A DNA stretch of 64,000 bases, from assembly GCA_001936135.1 (NCBI GenBank), contig CP012816.1, positions 1,305,501 through 1,369,500 of the forward strand, in the 5' to 3' direction. Below, piece by piece: positions 21,207 to 30,668 of the stretch. The notes under the pieces were generated by a model that did no database searches, was not told the DNA's origin, and saw only the letters and a program-made list of their open reading frames with translations. Made by a program: the position numbers and the translations under genes. Position 1 is the first letter of the stretch, and the number at the start of each line of letters is the position of its first letter. The DNA comes from Saccharomycopsis fibuligera x Saccharomycopsis cf. fibuligera. Its lineage: Eukaryota > Ascomycota > Saccharomycetes > Ascoideales > Saccharomycopsidaceae.

Positions 21207-21896
21207 ATGGATATTAACGACATCTTGAAAGACCTCGAAAAAAACGTTACCGATGGCAGATCCTCCAAGGCCAACCAAGCACAGCAAAAGCAAGAAGAGT
21301 ATCAGCAGTTAGTGCAAGCATGGATCTCAGAAAGAACGGCGCCTGAACTTTTACCATACCAGCAACAACTCATCGATAGTATTCTTAAGCGACTTCGTGA
21401 GCAAATTGAAATTATTGAATTAAATTCCATTGAGCTAGAGTCCAGTGATGCTGATATCAAACTCAAGTTGCTAATTATTGAAAATGAAATAGAACGAGTG
21501 AACTTCTTAGTTAGATCGTATCTTCGATGCCGGCTTTCCAAAATTGACAAATTCAGCATATTTATCAACAACAACTTGGATGAAATGGAAAAGTTATCGC
21601 ATAATGAACTCAAATATATGAATCAGCATTTTAAGATTTTGTTTGAGTTATACAGCCACAGCTTTTTGGATAGGTTGCCTGAACATTTACGATCATTGGA
21701 TGACACATCAGGAGGAATATCAATGATTAGTGAGCCCAACTTCAACAAGTTTGTGTTTATTAGAGTGATTAGTGACAAGGCTAAACCGGTGCGATTTGGT
21801 GACCATGAGATTGTGTTGGATAAGGATGACGTACATACGGTACAGTACAAGTTTATCAAGACTCAGCTTGAAGATGGTGATGTAATACTAATATAG
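21207..21896 (+). CDS. SLD5: GINS complex subunit Sld5
   Basis: A 229-residue protein (Sc Sld5 is 294). Sld5, Psf1, Psf2 and Psf3 form GINS, which activates Mcm2-7 in the CMG replicative helicase. The N-terminal A-domain shows MDINDILKDLEK, ELLPYQQQLIDSILKRLREQ, and the conserved NEIERVNFLVRSYLRCRLSKI helix. The C-terminal B-domain ends HTVQYKFIKTQLEDGDVILI, typical of Sld5, in which the B-domain packs against the complex. The start ATG is preceded by an A-rich leader. The partner gene PSF1 lies 24 kb downstream in the same window, and both have an ACGCGT site in their promoters. Convergent with OCA6. Confidence 0.93.
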   Translation: MDINDILKDLEKNVTDGRSSKANQAQQKQEEYQQLVQAWISERTAPELLPYQQQLIDSILKRLREQIEIIELNSIELESSDADIKLKLLIIENEIERVNFLVRSYLRCRLSKIDKFSIFINNNLDEMEKLSHNELKYMNQHFKILFELYSHSFLDRLPEHLRSLDDTSGGISMISEPNFNKFVFIRVISDKAKPVRFGDHEIVLDKDDVHTVQYKFIKTQLEDGDVILI

Positions 21897-22073
21897 GGTT
21901 ATAGAGGAGGTCGTCATTACGGAGAAGCATTTTATTTCATTTACTAAAAAACCTTTTTTGACTTACGTTTTTTTTTTTTTTTTTCGTTTGTTTCATTTTC
22001 ATTTCCTTTACTTCGCTAGAATTCATTATGTATTTTAATTCATCATTCATACCGTGTTATAATATATATTATG

Positions 22074-22760
22074 CTATACTGCACAAGTGTCAACAGTGTC
22101 CGGGTGCTTCGTGCCATCTCCAGAACTTATCTGAACGTTAGTCTCCTTCCCGCTTGCTTTGCCTTCCGCTTTATCCTTCAGCACTATGCGAATGTTTGGG
22201 TTATTGTAAATAATGCGGTTAGTTAATTGGTTGCAAGCAGTCAAAGTGTAGTTTTCCGCTACTGCGATCTCCGCAGTGAAACTCTCCACAAACGAGCGGT
22301 CTGCCACATTGACAGAGTCAGAATAAGCGATAAATTCACTGAATATTGAAGCTGAGGACCATGAAAGCAACCGGCGCAAACAAGCAACCACTAAAGACGT
22401 GACATGGCCACCATTCAAACAGTGTAAATACACTGGCACTGAGTCTGCTTCAAGGCACTCCGCCAAAGCAGCAGCCACCGCTTCGCGCGACAACGGCACT
22501 CCGCGCTTCTTACCTTTACCCACCCGCCCCACTGGGATATGCACAAGGCGAATCCCATTGGCTTGGGCGTAGTGCCAGAGAGCGGCATCGGTTTCCGCGC
22601 TCACCGCTTGCGGAATAAGTGACACCACAGTATGGATGCGGTGGCGCTGCAAGAACCGAAAGTTCATTTGCCGTGGGTAGGCGCCACGGTATATTTGCGG
22701 GTGCACCGCGGCAAAGCGCAATGGTGCAATCAACGGCTGGGGCAACTGGGGGCTTTCCAT
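22074..22760 (-). CDS. OCA6: Atypical dual-specificity phosphatase-like protein Oca6
   Basis: 228 residues from the ATG at 22758-22760; an in-frame ATG at 22794-22796 would add 12, and the frame beyond begins at TTG. It aligns with Sc Oca6: RFAAVHPQIYRGAYPRQMNFRFL (Sc QFSTVQPNLYRGSYPREINLPFL), then HCLNGGHVTSLVVACLRRLLSW (Sc HCTNGELIISLVVACMRKFSYW) and FSEFIAYSDSVNVADRSFVESF. The signature cysteine is present, but the Arg of the classical C-x5-R loop is not, as in Sc Oca6. Catalysis is therefore doubtful. Oca proteins form a complex linked to inositol-pyrophosphate and oxidant responses. It is GC-richer than its neighbours. Divergent from DOS2, as in S. cerevisiae. Confidence 0.88.
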   Translation of the reverse strand: MESPQLPQPLIAPLRFAAVHPQIYRGAYPRQMNFRFLQRHRIHTVVSLIPQAVSAETDAALWHYAQANGIRLVHIPVGRVGKGKKRGVPLSREAVAAALAECLEADSVPVYLHCLNGGHVTSLVVACLRRLLSWSSASIFSEFIAYSDSVNVADRSFVESFTAEIAVAENYTLTACNQLTNRIIYNNPNIRIVLKDKAEGKASGKETNVQISSGDGTKHPDTVDTCAV

Positions 22761-23108
22761 CGTGGTTTGTGAGTGGTGAGTGATAGTAGTTATCATGGCT
22801 GATAATAGTTGACAGTTGATGTGTGTCAATGACAATACTGCTGATTGATGCTGATATTCGTAGAAGTTGGACCTTAGGTCGGGTAACCGCGGGGCTTCAG
22901 TTACCGCGGTTTGTGTTCTTTTGGTTATGTGCGCTGGTATAGCATGTGACTGACAGCCAGGATAAACTTAGATTGGATCATTAATAAGGTTGTTGATGAT
23001 GTTGATGATGTTGATGATGCTGATGATAATGCTATAGCCAGCTGTAGGTCTCTTGCCCTCTGCCTTTGTCTCTGCCGAGTGTTTACAAGCCTCTTCTAGA
23101 ATTGCAAA
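22761..23108. promoter_or_regulatory. Divergent promoter OCA6 / DOS2
   Basis: A 348-base region. It holds a Reb1-like CGGGTAA (22880-22886) and two CCGCGG palindromes (22887-22892 and 22904-22909) spaced 17 bases apart within a GC-rich island. A degenerate TGATGATGT trinucleotide array spans about 22993-23030. Confidence 0.5.
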
Positions 23109-24256
23109 ATGGATTTTGTGTTGGACCCTGCGGTTGCTACCGCCACTGCCAAGTCAGCTAACAACTCCTCAGAAACCTTGACTGAACCTAAACCAAAGGC
23201 TCAAGATGCATCGGACAACACAACCGATTCCACTTCTACAAGCTCACAAAACAACAGAGACAGTAATAGTAAAACCGAAGTAACTCCTGAGGAAATAGAA
23301 AGAATTAATAAGGCGACTGAAGAAGAATTTAACAAGCTTGAAGACAAGATCGAGGAGACGTACAATCTCATGCAAAAGGCTACTTCCGGATGGGGCAGTT
23401 CCTTAACTGGTCTTTGGAGTAAAGTCAAAATTCCTGAATCTTTGAGCCTTCAAGAAACTCAAAAGAGATTAGAAGAGCTCAAATCAAACTTGCCAGAGGC
23501 TGTAGCTCAAAGAAGGAAGCAAATGGAAGAACTAGCCGCTAAAGGAGGTGAGCAGTTGAATCAACAATTCAATAACTTATCGTTGTCTTTAAGTGAGGAC
23601 CAAAAAAAAAAGAATGATGCTCAGTCCACCAAAAATCGTGACGCTGGCAATGATGGCACTAAAGGAAATGATGGCAGTAAAGGCAAAGGCCAAAAGAAAA
23701 TGTTTGATATCTTAACCAAGGCAACAAATAGTTATTTGGACGATTTGGATCACGAATTGGAACAAGTTGAGAAATTTGCCGGCTCGTATGCTACAAAAGT
23801 CAGCTCATTTATCAAAACTAATCTTCTTGAAACTGATGCTAAAATCAGAGAAAGACTTATTGAAGATGCAAATAAGGGTGACTTGGATGCCAATGAGTCC
23901 AATTTGTTATTCAACGTGCCTGACAACATTAAAACACCAATATACGCCACAAGAACTGAAGCCCAGTTGCATGCCTTGCATACTTCGCAGGATCTTTACG
24001 TTACTGATGCTATTGATTCTGAATTCGCTGCGTTTCTGAAAAATTTCAGTTTGGAACCCAAAACCGATGAGATTTCAGCATTGTTGAAGAAACATTCTCA
24101 ATTGCAAAATTTGATGGCTTCAGTAGTGCCAACTAAGGTTTCTTATGAGGAATTTTGGACTCGTTACTTTTTCATGTATGGTAAAATTTTAGAACAAGAA
24201 GAAAAAAGGAAAAAGATTTTGGAAAACAGTGCCGATGATGACGATGATTTCAATTG

Positions 24257-24294
<38 letters not shown>

Positions 24295-24551
24295 GTGATG
24301 ATAATGTTGGTGACGATGGTAATAAAAGTGGCAAAAATAGTGGTACTAACAAGGACAAAGATAACAGAAAGTCTGCTAACTCTTCCGCTGGTACCGGGGC
24401 CACCACTGCAAATGTTGAATCTAGAACTTCTTCCGAATTAACTTATGAATTGAAGTCCACCAATTCTTCAACGCTAGATGTGGTAGCTAGCAAAAAAGCA
24501 GAAAATGCAAAATCTGGTAATGATGATGATGACGATGATGATTGGGAATGA
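23109..24551 (+). CDS. DOS2: BSD-domain protein Dos2
   Basis: A 480-residue protein, longer than Sc Dos2 (310). The N-terminal third is Ser/Thr/Asn-rich. A region with GWGSSLTGLWSKVKIPESLS is typical of BSD-domain proteins, which often start with a Trp-rich amphipathic stretch. A central charged helix follows. The BSD domain proper, about residues 315-365, contains LMASVVPTKVSYEEFWTRYFF with its paired aromatic residues. The C-terminus has long Asp runs (24226-24297) and ends DDDDDDDWE. Its molecular role is poorly known. The call is backed by position: OCA6-DOS2-DOA4 repeats the S. cerevisiae order YDR067C-YDR068W-YDR069C. Confidence 0.88.
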
Positions 24552-25106
24552 GTTCTCTTCAATAAAGATTTAGCCTCAATACTAGTTTGCTAAGCGTATT
24601 CTCTTTGATTCTTAGTTTGTTTTTCTTTTGCTTCTATTATCAGTAATTATATTTTACGTTTTACGTTATATTTCTAATTTTTTTTACAGTTTCTTTTATC
24701 TTCTCTTTTCTCATATTTTGCTCAAAGGCAAACGCGCTATAATAACTATTATTTTCTGTTCTAATTATTTTCTCATCTCTTCTTTTCTTTTTTGTTCTAA
24801 TTTATAATTTAAACATGATTTTGTCTTTTCATTTTTGCTACGCTTTAAAAATATCATAATTAGTTTGTCTCAAATCAGCTTTTACAAGAAAATGATTTTG
24901 TACCAGCTTTGGAAAAGGCAATCATTATGATTCATGTGTACGATTTATTATACAATTTACTGCGAAGAGCCTGAATATTGCTGATTAAATTATAGCTTTT
25001 ATTTTTCTTTTGTTTTTAATCTGAATTATTAATTCGATACATCAATATAAGATATGATAAAAAAAACTATATTAAATATGATATCAACCTATAAAAAACA
25101 GAATAG
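24552..25106. other. Convergent gap DOS2 / DOA4
   Basis: 555 bases of A/T-rich sequence between two 3' ends. I see no gene, repeat or RNA in it. Confidence 0.5.
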
Positions 25107-28100
25107 CTAAACCCTTTGCCAAAACAACACATAATTATCCTTTGAACAAACAGCGCTAGGCTTTTGGTTCTTATACACTTTAGTATCATCGTAATAACAC
25201 CATCCTTTTCCTGCTCCCTTGTACACGAATGAAGTATAATGACCACCTCGAATATTTCCAGAATGATTAATTGCGCCATATACTTTGTAATTGAAAGGAG
25301 GCACTTGTCCTCGAATTTGTAATTGACTTAGCCTCTTTTTTTCTTCTTCGGTAGATACTGGGGTCCAGTATTTCTCCAATCTGAGTTCAGTTTCCACCGG
25401 ATAAGTTATTGATGTCTCGAGTTTCTCCCATCCAAATCCTGCTTTGAAGCGTTTAAAATGGATAATTAAGACCTTGGGTAATCTGGTGATCTTTAGCACT
25501 TTGGTAGATTTTTGAAATTTTTTGCATTTCGGACAATACCATTTATTGTCGCCGTCCAATAATTCAACTTTGGTAAACTCAGCAAAACAGTCATCAATAG
25601 TAGTACTTTTCTTGTTGCTGTGGCTATCAGGAATCGGTAAGCTTAGCGTAGAAAATGCTTGATATGTGGTTGATGTATGACGACAGGAAAGGCATTGTAA
25701 TCTACTCAAGTATTGACCTTGAAATAAATCAACAACAGCACTGAAATCAGTTTTTAAATATCGCTCCCACTCAATGGTGGATGCAATACGGAATGGTAGT
25801 CTTTCTCTTCTTGCTTCATCTTCTTCTGTTAATGCTTTCATTGGTGGATGTCCTCCACATTGATTCAAATCCTCGTGAAGTCCGTCCAACAAAAAATTCA
25901 AAAATTCTTGACAATCTTGTTGTTCATAACCTTTAAATTCCGAATTTAATGAACCGCAAATGTTTTTAAATTTGGATGGAACAACATATGAACCATCCGT
26001 TTTCGACATGAGTTTGACGATTTCATAATAATTATTTGCTAATACGCCCTTGGAACCGAGTTTGCTATTGACATTGATGTAACGTCTGTAGGAATTGTTC
26101 AAAAAAATTAACGATAGTTGTGCTGTGCCAGTCAAACATTGTAATACACAATTCATGTAACATGTGTTTCCAAGATTGTATAATCCTGAAGTAAAGTCCA
26201 AAGAGCAAGTGATTGGCTTGAGAGCAAACCCATTATTGCTATCATTAGTACTATTGTTACCATTATGAGCAGTTGATGCAACCAAAGGTGAAGGTGATGG
26301 CAGTGGCATATTATTATTATGATTATTATTGTTGTTGTTTTTGTTGTTGTTGTTGTTGGATGTGAGTGCTGGTACTTGTGGCCCAGCAGCAGAGAAAGCT
26401 GCTGGTTCAGGTGGTTCAATGCCATTTGGTAAATGAGTGAATTGTGGTGATGTTATCGTTGATCCACTGCTGGCGCTAGCACTGCCGCTGCGACCATTTG
26501 TAAGACTATTATTATCAAAACTAATTGGTATTTTTGCGGGAAGACTAGGCAATGATGATGTTGCTGGTGGTATTAATGATGATGGTGATGCTAATGATGG
26601 TGATGATGATGCTGCTACCGCCGTAGTGGATGATTTCAATAAATTTGAAAATGATGAAAATGAACTTCTTTTATCCATTGGTGAAGGACTTCCCAGGAAA
26701 CTGTCTTGTTGTAAATTTGATGATGTCGCTTTGCTATTGAAGCTCATTCGTTTATTGCTATAAGCAGGAGGTTGTTGTTGAGGAAAAAAAATTTGTGAAC
26801 TGCTACCGTTGATATTGGAATATCTTTTATACGGTGAGACATCTGTAAGCGACGAATTTGAATAGGAAACAAATTGTTGCAAATTTTTGGCATAGGGAGC
26901 ATTTTCAGAAATACTGTTTCCTGTACTATTTGGTGAAAATTCTTGTAAATTGTAATGGTCGGCATAGCCATTTGCTCCATGATCTGGCAAACTACCATAG
27001 TTATCAGAAGCAAAAGAAGTCACTGAGGTTTTTCTGAATGCCAACGGTCGCGAGGGAATAGACTGTGGTTCCATTAAAGTTTCAATTCGAGGTTTTGTAA
27101 TGAATTTTTTGCCAGCTCTTTTTTCCCATTCAGCGAAACCGCCATTCAATATAAGTGGATTTCTCTTTAATGGTTTGCTTATACTTTTGCTGTTTACAGT
27201 AGCAAGTAATTTTTTAAAATAATTCGGTAATGGCGTACCTAATTGTGTGGTTGCCGCTGATGTCACCGTATAATCTTGATCGTAAAATACCACCAAATCA
27301 AACAAATGTCTATTGTTAAATAGGTGTTGTTCCTCTTGCGGGGAAATTAGTAATGATTCTTCTAATTCTTTTTCTGTAAAGTTTGCTTGAATTGAAAATG
27401 GTTCAATGCATAACACGCTGCTTGATAAAATATGGGATTTGTCAAAATTTTTTCTGTTTCTTATATCTAATAGCAAAATCGATTTAGGCGCTTTTCGCAT
27501 AAGCATAAACAACTCTTCTGTATTTAAATACCATTGGCCCTCAAATTTTTGAAATAGAGACTGATCCACATTATCGAATTCCAACTCTGGTGGTCTAGCA
27601 GGAGAAGGCGATCTTGATCTGTAGTGTAAATTAAGAGGCGCAGATAAATTGCTACTTCTTGATCTTGGCTCCGGCAGTGACAGTGGCTGTGGTCGTTGAG
27701 ACGGGCCCACTAGTTTGGATGATTCAATTTGCGGCTGCTGTACGCTAACCAGCGGTACATTGCTATTATTCGAAGTAATGTGCCCTTGCTTTTCAAGGTC
27801 ATTGTTCGGATCTGTGGCAATCTTTTTAGAGTTTACTGGTTTGTGTACTCTAAGTCTATCGAATCTTTGTATAATATCATCTGTGGGCGTATTTTGCGCG
27901 CCATTGATAGCTGAGCCGTTTGATGATAAACCTGTCTGTAAGGCTTTATGATTTGATGATTCTGACTCTGACGAACTCAGTCTTGTTTGTTTCTGTTGCA
28001 TTGGAAGTCGGGAGTTTGACTTACGCTTAAGATAGTCTTTTATCAAGTCGATTCGCTTATCCTCAAATATCTTGGAGGTGAGACTGCTGTAAATCTCGTT

Positions 28101-28468
28101 CTTGCCCTTATTGGTAATCAATTCCTGATAATCGTTTTGGCTAGGGATGAGAACGGACACAATGGCAGTTGACACCATGTAATGGAAATATGCTAACTCA
28201 TAATTAGCAGGACCATCTGTCTTGGAAGCTATTTTATTATACTATGAATTACAGATGTTAGTTATGTGTCTGCTAAGAAGCAAAAGAATGGCAGTGATAT
28301 GTTCAATCCAGTCAACACTTTGACAGAACACAGAGTACATACCTGTTCTAAATGGCTGATTGCAGTACTTAAGCACTCGAGGGCAGACTTGCCCTTGTGG
28401 CGTTTGACAGTATTATCAACCTCAGCATTTAAGTCGGATAGGGATCTTGGAGTTAACACTGTTGGCAT
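25107..28468 (-). CDS. DOA4: Ubiquitin carboxyl-terminal hydrolase Doa4 (two exons)
   Basis: Exon 1 is 28343-28468, exon 2 is 25107-28241; together 1086 residues. Doa4 removes ubiquitin from cargo at the late endosome before vesicle budding. Exon 1 plus the start of exon 2 (LEQ|YNKIASK ... NYELAYFHYMVSTAIV) forms an N-terminal helical region like that of Sc Doa4 (YYKVIHIIVTT). A rhodanese-like domain follows (ILLLDIRNRKNFDKSHI), then a low-complexity linker. The USP domain has the Cys box GLYNLGNTCYMNCVLQC, zinc-ribbon CxxC pairs, and the His box HSGNIRGGHYTSFVYKG. Starting at the internal ATG at 28176-28178 would lose 63 residues. Synteny with DOS2 and OCA6 matches S. cerevisiae. Confidence 0.92.
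28242..28342 (-). other. DOA4 intron
   Basis: A 101-base phase-0 intron on the minus strand. The donor is GTATGT directly after CAG (Gln42), a branch-like AACTAAC lies near 28252-28258, and the acceptor is TAG at 28242-28244. The exon 2 frame is open right back to the acceptor. Confidence 0.85.
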
Positions 28469-29435
28469 TTAAACATCTAACTTTTAAATCTGTATTTGAA
28501 CAACTCGTGCCGTTCTAGATATGCGGAATAATATAACGCAAATGGAAGTAGAGTTGTGGGATGATAAGAAAACGAATATAGTACAGCGAGAGGCAAAAAG
28601 TGCTATAATGAGTGGAAAAGGCACAGAGAATCACTAACACTGTCGAGGAAGGTGCAAAAGTAGTGTGACAAAGGGTGTCTAGTGGAAGTCTTTCTTTTGC
28701 CATCAAAAGATAGACGGTGTTACTCTCAAGATTCGGGTTTTTCTCATATCAAAGAACTCTCTCTGCCATAGTGTTTGTCCCGTTGCAGCGGTACGTCCCA
28801 CAAGCCTGGCTCTTGCTGCTCTGCAACTGGTACACATTATAAGACTCTTCAGGATACATGTTTCTTTGTCAAAAACGAGAAAATTAATGAATTGAGACAT
28901 TTAAAACTATAACAGCTGCTACCTATTACTGTTTTATTCTAATTTGTCTTATTACTGGCATCTTCAACATGCTATTTTCATCAATCGCACACAAAAAAGA
29001 TTTCTAGTGTCGCTTTAAGATCTTACTCTAAGGCCATCTACTAACTCCCAATCCGAAAAGAAGCACAAGCAAATTCGATTCTAGAGCCTCTCTAGTCGTT
29101 ATATATATTCTTTCTTAGGCTTGGAACATTATATTTTAACATAACATGTACGTTATACAAAACTGCAGCTGCTTGTGACTATCACAACATTAGCGCATCA
29201 TAGCACTATTCTATGCGTTTATATGCATTGAGCTCATAGTAAGGGATAAGTTATGTCCGGGCAACATATGTTTCTGTCATACTCTGCATTATTTTCAGTT
29301 TGTTTTCTTCTGTTTGGTAAGAGTGCGGAAACTCAAGAAGCGAATAAATAAACAGCTTCAAGCTCATCACTATCCAGTTGCACTGGTTCAAGGTGACATT
29401 TCCCTTCAATATACATCAGTAGCGATATTACAAAG
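28469..29435. other. Divergent region DOA4 / POM34
   Basis: 967 bases. Two small minus-strand frames (28515-28706 and 28703-28900) have no recognisable domain or neighbour logic, so I do not call them. No clear motif or RNA gene is seen. Confidence 0.45.
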
Positions 29436-30356
29436 ATGGCCATAAATAACGATACCAGCTCCGGCAACTTCAATCCCAAAAAAGCCCAGTGGGACCTTTT
29501 GGCAGAGCAGGCTAACTTGTTTTCCAACACTACTACCACCACCACCACCACTACAACTAATCAGAAACAATCCAACATCAAGAAAAAACAGGATGACGAA
29601 TATAAAAACGCCACTGACGGCTCATTCTCTTTCTTCGACCACTCCAAATTATCTTCCAACAAAAGTCCCTTGGACTCTTTGGTATTGTCCGCAAGCGCCG
29701 ATGCTGTGCGAAAAGAAGCGACGGCACCAGTTCCTCATATTAATAAAGAAATAGAAGCAAGAAAGATATTTTACAACTTGTTTTTCTGGGCAGTCTTCAG
29801 GTTAATAAAATCATCACTTTTACAAATACGTTTGATTGAAAAACTCATCAGTTCCAATATTGTTGTGAACTACGGGCTTTTAGGTCTTGAAATCTTGTTT
29901 GGCTACAATATCGTTGCTGGCTTTTTAATAGTGTCTAAAACTGAATCAGAGACGGAGCCTAAGAAAACTAACCCAAAAAGTAGTTCTGAGCCAGAACAGC
30001 AGCAACAGCAACTGCAAGAGCAAAATGTACTATCTGAACAAACCATTGGAGACACTCCACAAAATCAGCAACAATCACAGCCTCTATTATCATCCTCCTT
30101 AAGCTCTTTACGAAGCACTAACACTAGCAAACCGGCTTCTTCTACTGCCCAAGCAAATACTGTAAGTTCGCTTTTATTGTCCAATAGAAACGTTGCTGAA
30201 AGTCAGTCGCTTTTCTTGAACAGAAACCAAAATAATACCAACTTGGGCGTCCCGGAGCTAAAAAAGGATAATCAAGCAGCACCATCTTTTGTGCCTTCTG
30301 CTAAATACTATTACCAAATGAATTCATTCAGTCAGGCGAGAAAAGCCTTGTATTGA
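29436..30356 (+). CDS. POM34: Pore-membrane nucleoporin Pom34
   Basis: A 306-residue protein (Sc Pom34 is 299). Two hydrophobic segments lie at about residues 109-130 (ARKIFYNLFFWAVFRLIK) and 142-166 (IVVNYGLLGLEILFGYNIVA), giving the two-pass topology of this pore-membrane ring nucleoporin with both ends out of the lumen. The C-terminal end FVPSAKYYYQMNSFSQARKA matches Sc YIPSSKYAYMMNSQSPRGKI, the most conserved part of the family. An N-terminal Thr run (about residues 31-40) and a Gln-rich patch after the second segment are low complexity. Pom34 acts with Pom152 and Ndc1 to anchor the pore complex. The ATG at 29436 is the first in frame. Confidence 0.88.
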   Translation: MAINNDTSSGNFNPKKAQWDLLAEQANLFSNTTTTTTTTTTNQKQSNIKKKQDDEYKNATDGSFSFFDHSKLSSNKSPLDSLVLSASADAVRKEATAPVPHINKEIEARKIFYNLFFWAVFRLIKSSLLQIRLIEKLISSNIVVNYGLLGLEILFGYNIVAGFLIVSKTESETEPKKTNPKSSSEPEQQQQQLQEQNVLSEQTIGDTPQNQQQSQPLLSSSLSSLRSTNTSKPASSTAQANTVSSLLLSNRNVAESQSLFLNRNQNNTNLGVPELKKDNQAAPSFVPSAKYYYQMNSFSQARKALY

Positions 30357-30668
30357 GCCTACCCTCTATTATGATATACACTTTAATATAAATGTTCAAG
30401 AACTTTGTAGTTGCGCGGGGATTTTCACTATCTCTTTATGTTGATGTTGATGTTGTGTTGAGTAGACAGCGTTCATTAGTGCTTAACTGCGTCCGGGTAA
30501 TATCTTAAATCCGCGCATAAAAACAGAGTGTAATTGTATTACAGTCTATTAGGGCAAAACAAAAACAAAGCAAATGAAAGCAGATCTGATTTGATCTGAA
30601 AGGGAACAGTAGATCAAAAGCAGCTCACCGCTGAAAGGATAAAAAAGCCTGAATGTTTACGAAAAACA
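30357..30668. promoter_or_regulatory. Tandem intergenic region POM34 / DYN3 with Reb1-type site
   Basis: 312 bases. CCGGGTAA at 30493-30500 (reverse TTACCCGG) is a full Reb1-type core about 170 bases before the next start. The remainder is A-rich near the ATG. Confidence 0.5.

Noticed and set aside
22761-22835. Longer OCA6 N-terminus
   Set aside because: The frame start is TTG, and family similarity begins after the ATG at 22760. The ATG at 22796 remains possible.
28515-28900. Two small minus-strand frames between DOA4 and POM34
   Set aside because: They overlap each other slightly, show no recognisable domain, and lie in a divergent promoter.
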